NCBI GenBank assembly: GCA_019916065.1
Contig: CM034238.1
Location: forward strand, 30,181,246-30,245,245
Origin: Vitellaria paradoxa
Taxonomy: Eukaryota; Streptophyta; Magnoliopsida; Ericales; Sapotaceae
Direction: 5' to 3'
DNA length: 64,000 bases
The notes beneath the pieces are model-generated. The model was not told the DNA's origin, made no database searches, and was given only the letters and a program-made list of their open reading frames with translations. Positions within the stretch are counted from its first letter, which is position 1. The number at the start of each line of letters is the position of its first letter. Shown piece after piece: positions 55,987 to 64,000 of the stretch. The position numbers and the translations under genes were made by a program.

Positions 55987-57436
55987 TATCACGCCTCGAA
56001 ATCCATGACCTGGGGATGTGGGGACAAAACTAATAAGTAAACTTCAGATCATGAAAAATATTCTATATTAAAGTAGAAATGAATAAAATAAACCAATATT
56101 CAATTTCTTGAATATTCAAACATCTTAAAATGCGTTAAAAAAGGGCTACATAACTATACCAGAAATATGGGCAAAAATTAGTAAAATAAAACAGATCATC
56201 CAGCTATAACAATCCAACATGGTTAACTAATCCACTAGTCCATCACGAGCATCAACCCCTTCGTTATCAACTATGGTAGGGGTGAGCACTAAATTCCATG
56301 TGTGCTAAAAAAGTGTTTATAAAATATAATCTCTTAGTCATACAAAGCAATCAATATTTAATCAATATTAATAAAGTTAAAATCTTATAATTTTTAAAAT
56401 TTCCATATGTAATCATACTGTTCTAATTAAACAATTACTTAGTCATGATCTCGCAGTTTCATACTAAAATAAATCACATCACAACATCTAGATCACCACA
56501 CATATTATGGGTTAGGTACTTTACAAGGCTAGCATGTGGCCACAGAACTAAACCCAAAATAAACCCATAGGCCTATGTCATAGGGTATAACTAGTCCCAT
56601 ATTCCTAGATGTACTCATTAAATCCCTAGGCCTAAGCCATGTGCTAGAATTGGTCTCGCAATGCCAAATGTACTCATCAAACCCCCAAACCTCAGTCATG
56701 GGTTACAGTTAGTTTCGCAGGCCCAAATGTACTCATCTTGCCTTAGTAGGCAAATCGATCGCGTAGTCTTGGTAATAATATACGCTAGTACAAGCCGTAT
56801 ATACTTTGTAGCTTTCTGGCCTACTGGTTATGCTAAACCACCCTACGCTAGTTTCAGTGCTTTTGACCCTTGAGTTTTAGAACCCACTATTTCTTGTACC
56901 CTTAATGACCCGAATAGCCCAAAAATCAAATCTCTTTTAATTCCTTTAACTAATAGCACAACATAAACAAGTGTTCTCCCTAGTTTGGATCTTGTGCTCA
57001 TCCTTTAAATTAATAAGTCTTATCAAATAAATTAAGTTTCATGTTGCCCAGTTTTTAGATAACAATCAAGTTCAATGTATTATCATATAATAAACTACTA
57101 AAAAAGGCATGCTAATCAGATTTAATTAGCCAAAAAAATAATATCTATATCTCTGAAATTCACTTTTATTTTCAATAAAAAATAATATTTATTAAATCAC
57201 CTAAAATTCTCTTTTTAAAATAATTTTATTTAGATATTTATCTAAATATCTCACTTCTAAATAAGTCCAAACCAATATTCAATAAATTCTTGAATAATGC
57301 CACCTAACTCAAAATAATTGATCATTCAATAAGTAAAATCAAATAAAAAAATAAGAAAGTTTTAGTTTAAAATCTGTGCATACACATTTGCACATACCTA
57401 TACTGCCATGGTCTAATTGATTGCTCGATTCCAATG
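55987..57436 (-). repeat. 5' LTR of E, truncated on the right, with a decayed primer site
   Basis: It begins TATCACGCCTCG (decayed TGTCACGCCCC). The decayed primer site (55974-55985, minus CTTGATATTAGA) adjoins it. About 1.45 kb remain before F begins. It holds three 59-bp tandem units (about 56560-56736). It is otherwise AT-rich noncoding sequence with no ORF I would accept. The join to F at about 57436-57447 shows no recognisable TSD. Confidence 0.65.
56560..56736. repeat. Three 59-bp imperfect tandem repeats in the LTR of E
   Basis: The anchor TGTACTCAT recurs at 56610, 56669 and 56728 (spacing 59), with surrounding similarity such as CCTA/CCCAAA before and CTA-GCC-A/CTCAGTCATG after. Confidence 0.65.
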
Positions 57437-57446
57437 TATTAATATT

Positions 57447-57550
57447 GGCTCGACCCCAAGTGCAGGGTGTCTATTGAAGCCCAATAACCGGTGAGAACCG
57501 GATCGTGTCCACAGAGAGCCTTAACAAAAATTAGTGAACATCCCAGTAGT
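57447..57550 (-). repeat. Residual LTR end of F
   Basis: The plus strand CCCCAAGTGCAGGGTGTCTA and GTGTCCACAGAGAGCC match the H LTR end (27060-27145). About 100 bp later the sequence resembles the internal region just after the env-position ORF of H, so an internal deletion joins the two. Confidence 0.65.
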
Positions 57551-57637
57551 TAAAAGTGAGTAAAGAGTTTAGGATTACAAATTAAACAAAAAGAGAAGTT
57601 CACTCCTAAACTCTCAAAGAAAGAAACATAAAGTCCA

Positions 57638-58767
57638 TCACTGCGGGGGCGGGGGTGGATGAGATTCTCTGAGATAATCCAAAACACTTTGTAGGAGATG
57701 GCCTTGAGTTTGCTGGCTTTGGTAAATGCGTAGCAGGAGCTGGTGATCAACTTCTTGATTCTGCTCCATGACACTAATACGTTCAGCTAAAACTCCAATC
57801 TGATTTGCCAACTCAGCATTGGTGACCTCCTCTTGTTCCTCTTGGGTGTGTGAAGGTTCACCCTCTTCCTCAGATTCCTCTACCCTTCTTTTTTTTTTTG
57901 GTAAGTAATTTATTTTTTTTGGTAAGTTCCTCTACCCTCCTTTTCTTCTTTGATATCAAACCTCTAGATTTAACATAGGATGTGATATTGAATGGCTAAA
58001 GTCCTGTAGGTCATCTGTGATATGAGCTTTTTTCCTTCTAAAGATCTCTGTTAGTGCTCTGCCAAAGGGTAAGGCTGCTAAAGCTCCAGGGTGCTCACAG
58101 GTATAGGCTACTTGGTGCCAAAGATATGAGGGTAAATTGATTGTCATCCCAGTCCCAATAGCATAAACAAGTCTAGCTCTAAGGGGAGTACAATCAGCGG
58201 TCCTGTTTTGAGGTAGTAGGTTGGAACAAGAAAATAAGTGCAACGCCCAGTATTTATCTTTCAACACAGATGCGGGTTTCCTATATTCACCACCCATTCC
58301 TGACCCTCTATTAAGATCTCTGAAACCATAGTTGGAAATGGAAGAGTACCCTCAGCTGGATAAGTGAATTTTGGATTTTCAACTCGAGGTAATTGAAATA
58401 TGAGAGCAAAATCATCAGGTGTGAGGATAATTTCAACTCCCTTTACCCAACTGATTAGACGTTCTCTACCCCTTCGCCTTATAATTGAGTTTGCTTTGAA
58501 GTTGGTGAAAAACTCCTTAACCAGATCAACTATACAATAAGCATAAAACTTTGCCACATTAATCCACTGCCTTCCTTCAAAATTTTGTTCAAGCAAGAAG
58601 TCACTACGCTTAAACTGATCAATTTGCCAAAAGCGCTCAATTACTACTGACTTATTCCCCCATGTACTATCATATTTCTCTTCAGCCTCTTCTTTCCAGA
58701 ATCGACTCCTATCAAAAGATGGGGTCCCTAATTGTCTATTTGTCGGTTTCTTAGTTCTCGGGGGCAT
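57638..58767 (-). pseudogene. Env-position ORF of F, broken
   Basis: It starts MPPRTKKPTNRQLGTPSFDR at 58767 and follows the H protein closely (FLLEQNFEGRQW, RGRERLISWVKGVEIILTP). A frameshift near 58290 occurs at EGQEWVVN. The second piece (57956-58297) holds LHLFSCSNLLPQNR and TPLRARLVYAIGTGM. A further break lies in a T-rich, GGTAAGT-containing short duplication (57892-57930). The coiled-coil end (QEVDHQLLLRIYQSQQTQGH, 57660-57770) precedes PPPPPQ and the stop at 57638. Conservation with H over almost all the length shows a shared functional ancestor. Confidence 0.83.
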
Positions 58768-58772
58768 GGGAG

Positions 58773-59271
58773 CTATATGAATATAAAAACAAAAATTCAA
58801 TGAGTAACTATGCAACTCCTATGTCCACACAAGTTCAGTGGCCCGTCCTAATGAAAGATATATATTGAAACCAAGATAAATCTGTGAACAATAGACAAAA
58901 TTTGGTGGCCATACAACATCCACCCAAAATTAGTTTCACAAATTTAGTTCTCTAGGTGGCCATACAACATCCACCTGAGAAGGGTCCATTCAACAATTTC
59001 GGTGGCCATGCAACATCCACCATGAATTCAAATTACAAATTTTCAATGAAGATTGCAAAGGAGAACTTTTAAAAATCAGCAAATAAACTCAAATTTGGAG
59101 ACGAGTGAAAGAATGCACTCAACTGAATGAATCACTTCCTATCCTTGTTTGGAACTCAAAAAAAAGTTTCTTTTCAAAAGAAATCATAAACCCTCGAAGC
59201 TTGGAAGCTCGGGTTTGAAGATGAATACACAACAAAGCTATCTAGGGCTCGAAATAGACAAAGAAACATAC
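58773..59271 (-). other. Predicted intron in the leader of the env-position ORF of F
   Basis: Donor AAAG|GTATGTT at 59271, acceptor TTCATATAG at 58773, five bases before the ATG, as in H. Length 499 nt against 326 nt in H. It includes a triplicated GTGGATGTTGTATGGCCACC unit (minus strand) at about 58908-59022. The splice-site agreement in otherwise diverged sequence is the evidence. Confidence 0.5.
58908..59022. repeat. Three-copy short repeat in the F leader
   Basis: GGTGGCCATACAACATCCACC (with one C variant) occurs at about 58908, 58955 and 59002, spaced about 47 bp, with partly shared flanks (AAATTAGTTTCACAAATTT and similar). A short tandem expansion within the predicted intron. Confidence 0.7.
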
Positions 59272-59443
59272 CTTTGGGTGACTAATACTCGAAGAACAAG
59301 AGCTGAAAAGGTTGAATCCACCGTCAGGAATGTTGATTCTAGAGGAGAATACTGAGTATTGAGAGGAAAATTGAGAAACCTTGGCGTTAGAAGAAAGGAA
59401 ATCGGGTTTAGAATGGCCGAATAGGGTCTTTTGAAAGTCACAG

Positions 59444-59550
59444 GGTCCCAACCGTCTCGACTGGGGGTCGGGACCACAGAAAGTCCCTCCCTCAAAATTG
59501 TACTCGGCCAACACACTGTGGTCCCAACCGTTTAAAGAGGGGTCGGGACC
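59444..59550 (-). promoter_or_regulatory. GGTCC-type inverted pairs ahead of the env-position ORF of F
   Basis: Two pairs on the plus strand: GGTCCCAACC 59444-59453 with GGTCGGGACC 59466-59475, and GGTCCCAACC 59520-59529 with GGTCGGGACC 59541-59550. They sit where H has its GGTCCGGACC pairs, again with a CCACAG flank. The arms are no longer palindromes by themselves but still pair with each other. No clear TATA box is seen downstream. Confidence 0.6.
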
Positions 59551-59697
59551 ATCAAGCAGAATTTTCTCCCGTTTAACTAAGCTATTTAAAATAACTTAAA
59601 ATGTCTAGACTCAAAAAAAAAACAATTTAAATTAAAGACAAAATAAAACCTATCCTAACCTACTATTATATAATTAAAATTACTTTCTAATCTCATT

Positions 59698-62600
59698 CTA
59701 ATTGAAAGATGGGGGATCCAAAAGATCCCAAGTTTCAATTTCGGCCACAAAGTTTTCTAAATACGGTTTCAGGCAATGTCCATTAACTTTGAAGGTGGTG
59801 TTGTTACGTGGGTTATGAACCTCACACACACCATGTTCGGAGATGGAAAGTATAATAAAAGGACCGTACCACCTTGATTGGAGCTTACCCGGGAAGAAAT
59901 GCAAATGAGAGTTGTATAGCAAGACTTTTTGGCCTATGTGAAAAGATTTTCTAGAAATGTGTTTGTCATGTAAATCTTTCATTCTTGCCTTGGTGATCTT
60001 TGCATTCTCAAAAGCATCATTGTGCAATTCCTCAAGTTCATTCAATTAGAGTTTTCAGAAAGCATCGGCATCATCCAAATTCTCATTGAAGTGCCTAATC
60101 GCCCAATAAGCTCTATGCTCCATTTCTACAGGTAAGTGACAAGCCTTGCTAAAGACAAGGCGATAGGGAGACATGCCCAGAATAGTCTTATACGCCGTTC
60201 TATATGCCCATAATGCATTGATAAGATGTAGAGACCAATTTTTGCGTGTCGGGTTAACAGTTTTCTCTAAGATTCCCTTAATCTCCCTATTCGCTAATTC
60301 GACTTAGCCACTATTTTGAGGATGATACACAATACCTACTTTATGGGTCACACCATAACTATGGAGCAATACACTGACAGGCCGATTACAAAAATGTTTG
60401 CCTCGGTCACTAATGATAGCTCGAGGCATCCCAAAACGCGAAAAGATGTACTCCTTTAAGAATTTTATCACTACCCGATGGTCATTAGTACGAGTTGCTA
60501 TGGCCTCTACCCATTTAGAAACATAATCAATGGCCACCAGTATGTACTCATATCCAAAAGACGTAGGGAATGGTCCCATAAAATCAATCCCCCAGCAATA
60601 AAAAATCTCCAAAATGATTATAGGGTTTTGAGGCATCTCATTACGCTTGGTTAGAGCTTCTAACCGTTGACATCGATCACACCGAAGGCAATAATCATGA
60701 ACATCCCTAAACAATGAGGGCCAATAAAATCCGCTTTGGAGGATCTTAGCGGATATTTTCTTTGAGGAGAAGTGACCTCCACATGCTAGAGAATGGCAAA
60801 ACTCAATGACCCTATGTACCTCACTCTCGGGAATGCAACGTCTCACAATCTGATCAAGGCAATACTTATAGAGATATGGTTCGTCCCAAAAGAAACTATG
60901 CACTTTTCGTAAGAATTTACCTTTATCGACTTTGGTCCAATGGGAAAGCATCTGTCCGATCACTACGAAGTTCGCAATGTCTGCATACCAAGGAGGTTGG
61001 ACCGGTGGGTTAGTGCTAACATGCATGAGGTGGTCATCAGGGAATTGCTCATTGATTGGTAGGTCACTAGAGTTGGACACATGTTGGGGTAGTCTAGACA
61101 AATGGTCAGCTACCACATTTTCAACTCCTTTCTTATCCTTGATCTCCAAATCAAACTCTTGGAGAAGGAGTATCCACCTAATCAGACGAGGTTTGGCCTC
61201 TTGTTTTGAAAGGAGGTATTTCAAAGCCGCATGGTCCGTGAACACTGTGACACGGGAACCTACCAAATATGACCTAAACTTATCAAGGGCAAATACTACC
61301 ACTAGAAGCTCTTTCTCAGTGGTGGTATAATTAATTTGAGCTTCATTTAGAGTCTTGTTAGCGTAGTAAATGACATAGGGTTTCCCCTCTTTTCTTTGCC
61401 CTAAAACTGCACCCACCGCAAAATCACTGGCATCACACATAAGCTTTAATGGTAGGGACCAATCCGGGCTTTGAATAATAGGAGCGATGGTGAGCAACTG
61501 TTTAAGCCGGTCAAATGCCTCTTGGCATGATGTTGTCCATTCAAATGGAACATCATTGGACAACAATGAGCAAAGAGGACGGGCGACAGAGCTGAAGGAA
61601 TGAATGAATTTCCAGTAGAAGCCGGTATGTCCAAGGAATGATCTAACATCCTTCACACATCGAGGGGTAGGTAAATTTTGAATGATATCCACTTTTGCTT
61701 TATCTACCTCTATCCCATGACATGACACTATGTGCCCTAAAACAATCCCCTATTGTACCATAAAGTGGCACTTTTCCCAGTTGAGCACTAAATTGCTCTC
61801 CTCACATCGCACTAGCACCTTTTCAAGATTGATCAAGCACTCATCGAATGTGTCTCCATAGACGGAGAAATCATCCATAAATACCTCCAAGAATCTCTTG
61901 ACCATATCACTAAAAATGCTCATTACACACCTTTGAAAAGTCGCAGGAGCGTTGCATAGCCCAAATGGCATGCGTCTATACGCAAAAGTGCCAAAGGGGC
62001 ATGTGAAGGTGGTCTTCTCTTGATCTTCTAGTGCTATCTCGACTTGATTGTACCCAGAATACCCATCTAGAAAACAATAGAAAGATCTACCTGCTACTCT
62101 CTCAAGCACTTGGTCTAGGAAGGGAAGTGGAAAATGGTGTTTCCAGGTCACTGCATTCAAATGCCTATAATCAATGCACATACGCCACCCAGTTTGGGTG
62201 CATTGTGGCACTAACTCTCCTTTCTCATTTTCAACTACATTGCCACCAGACTTCTTAGGAACTACTTGAGTGGGACTCACCCACTTCGAGTCAAAGATGG
62301 GGTAAATGATACCCGCATCAAGCAACTTAAGCACCTCCCTTTTCACAACCTCTTTCATATTGGGGTTTAGCCTTCGTTGCATTTGTCTCACCAGTTTGGC
62401 ATCTTATTCAAGGTATATATGATGAAAACATACTAATAGGCTAATACCTCGAAGATCTGCTATAGTCCACCCTAAAGCCTGATGATGGGCTTTCAACACT
62501 CCTAGCAACCTCTTTTCTTGTGCTCTTTCTAAACTTGCAGACACTACTACTGGAAATGTCTCTCCCTCATCTAGAAATGCATACTTGAGTTCACTTGGTA

Positions 62601-63681
62601 AGGGTTTCATAGAAGGACATGGAGGACATTCAATGGAGGGCTTAGGTTTTGTCACAGATGGCTCTATAGGTTCAAACACTGGTACCCAGCCACTAACTGC
62701 CATAATCTCCTCCCCAGCACCTATAAACTCTCCAACATCCCTAAAATTTTCCCCATCTAACATTTCACATCTCTCATTCCTTGCTAAGGCATGCTCTAAG
62801 GGGTCCTCAAAGTAAGTCTGCTCAAAATACTCCTCGCTCAAAGTATGGATCACGTCCACCTCTCTAATATCCTCACATTCTCCTATTTGCTTTCCTACCA
62901 TAAAAATATTCATTTCCATGGTCATATTTCCAAAAGAAAGTTTCATGACCCCACTCCTACAATTGATCACAGCATTGGATGTAGTAAGGAATGGTCTACC
63001 AAGGATGACCAGAATAGATTGGGTAAGGTTAAGAACTGGTTGGGTATCCAATACGATAAAATCCACTACGAAGTAGAACTTGTCTACTTGAACCAATACA
63101 TCCTCCACCACACCCCTAGGCATCTTGACCGAACGGTTAGGTAACTGTAATGTCACTCTGGTGGGTTTCAACTCACCTAGGCCTAGTTGCTGGTAAACAG
63201 TATAAGGTAAAAGGTTGACACTCGCACCTAGGTCAAGTAGAGCTCTATCAATAATGTGGTTCCCTATGATGCATGAAATAGTTGGACACCTAAGGCCCTT
63301 ATATTTAGGAGGTGTGTCACGTTGGAGTATGGCACTCACTTGTTCTGTCAAGAAAGCTTTTTCCTTAACATTGAGCTTCCTCTTCACAGTGCACATATCC
63401 TTGAGAAATCTAGCATAGGAAGGATTTTGCTTAATGGCTTCAAGTAATGGAATGTTGATTCTCACTTGTTTGAAAGTCTCATAAATTTTCGAATTCAACA
63501 TCTCATTCTTGCCCTTTACTAGTCTCTGGGGAAAAGATGGTCTAGGCATATACTCAATAGGGTGGTCAATTGGCCTAACCACAGGTCCCTCGCTAGGTTC
63601 CTCATCACTCTCTTTTTCAGTTTCCCCATTCTCTCTCTCATCCTCTACTTTCCCTTTCCCTTTATTTTTCCTCTCCATCAC
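59698..63681 (-). pseudogene. pol: Element F pol (protease to integrase), broken
   Basis: 62404-63681: acidic linker, protease with [20 protein letters not shown] and [12 protein letters not shown], and the start of RT. A TAA at 62404 ends this piece where H has a Glu codon. 61750-62391: RT with [22 protein letters not shown] and [13 protein letters not shown] after HFMVQ follows. 60304-61728: thumb, RNase H ([14 protein letters not shown]), integrase finger ([17 protein letters not shown]) and core ([21 protein letters not shown]); this frame keeps the T run that is short in H. A TAA stops it after HPQNSG. 60046-60303 continues with two stops, and 59698-60045 ends [12 protein letters not shown]. 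No chromodomain. Confidence 0.9.
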
Positions 63682-64000
63682 TCACTTTTTCAACCCCCTC
63701 ACCAGCTTTTGGTTCTATCTTCTCACTCATGGCATTGACTCTAGGATCAACGGGTTTTTGAATAATTTTACCACTCCGTAGAGTGGTAACAGCTTGAACA
63801 TGCTCATGTGGGGTGGTACCCGAGGTTGAGGACTCAGTCATGTTTGCCTGGCCTTTAGGGTTAGGAAATGGTTGTGCAGGAAGTTTGCCACTTTGAGTGG
63901 TACTCTTGGCCTAGGTTAACTTAGAAACTTGGCCCCTGATATCATCTATGGACCTAGCCAAGTTATCATTGATCATCATTTGATGTTGCATAAATTGTTG
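63682..64000 (-). pseudogene. gag: Element F gag-protease linker, continuing beyond the window
   Basis: The minus strand reads the end of gag, with QQFMQHQMMIN, DIRGQVSKL, a stop after SKLT, then KLPAQPFPNPKG and TLRSGK, all aligned with residues about 440-515 of the H polyprotein. A frameshift near 63670 separates it from the protease frame. Confidence 0.8.

Larger units (their letters stand above)
57437..64000 (-). mobile_element. Element F: older Athila-like retrotransposon, minus strand, cut by the window edge
   Basis: From the right on the minus strand: end of gag (from beyond 64000), protease, RT, RNase H, integrase (to 59698), GGTCC-type pairs (59444-59550), leader with predicted intron, broken env-position ORF (57638-58767), then only about 100 bp of LTR end (57447-57550, with CCCCAAGTGCAGGGTG as in H). 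The 3' noncoding region, polypurine tract and most of the LTR are missing. pol differs from H at many residues but follows it throughout. At least five nonsense codons lie in the visible pol. Confidence 0.88.

Noticed and set aside
1..64000. Endogenous pararetrovirus (caulimovirus-like) sequence
   Set aside because: All RT-bearing elements have LTRs, TSDs, and integrase or chromodomain. No movement protein or inclusion-body gene is seen.

Overview
The window is plant nuclear repeat DNA, most likely intergenic or pericentromeric heterochromatin of a flowering plant. The species cannot be told from the sequence. I see no host gene, no structural RNA gene and no CRISPR array. Almost everything belongs to Ty3/gypsy long-terminal-repeat (LTR) retrotransposons of two lineages. 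One is a chromodomain-bearing, Tekay-like chromovirus group, with LTRs of 2.5-3.0 kb that run TGTAATACCC...GGGGCGTGACA and a TTGGTATCAGAGC-type primer site. The other is an Athila-like group, with a tRNA-Asp primer site, a DLG protease, no chromodomain and an extra ORF after pol.

The elements are nested, and exact 5-bp target-site duplications (TSDs) fix much of the order. Letters are mine. E (minus, 55286-~57440) is an old chromovirus remnant. B (plus, up to 55285) sits in the gag of E. Two chromoviruses entered the LTRs of B: A (minus, 1-20667) in the 5' LTR and C (plus, 26821-53343, TSD CTTTT) in the 3' LTR. A was entered by D (plus, 5300-15588, TSD AATAG) inside its protease, and by G (plus, ~946-3127), an Athila-like 3' fragment, inside its integrase. 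C was entered by H (minus, 27045-40810, TSD CCCGT), a young Athila-like element, in its 5' LTR, and by I (minus solo LTR, 47168-50173, TSD AAAAG) in its RNase H. To the right lies F (minus, ~57440 to beyond 64000), an older Athila-like element.

Coding state differs sharply. H has near-identical LTRs and a gag-pol reading frame broken by one single-base deletion in the integrase, plus an intact 361-aa env-position ORF. F has the same plan with several nonsense codons. A and C have recognisable but broken gag and pol. Each also has an extra ORF before gag, with a Pro/Tyr-rich stretch and two degraded CCHC zinc knuckles. B and D have chromovirus-type LTRs around about 4-5 kb of decayed pol remnants that seem to be in permuted order. 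They look non-autonomous and mobilised in trans.

The signals most worth following are regulatory. Both lineages carry arrays of short GC-rich palindromes close to the LTR TATA box: GGGGCGCCC types in the chromoviruses, and GGTCCGGACC inverted pairs in the Athila-like elements. In H and F a second pair array lies upstream of the env-position ORF, ahead of a leader with matching predicted splice sites. The pair array has changed sequence between H and F while keeping its hairpin pairing.
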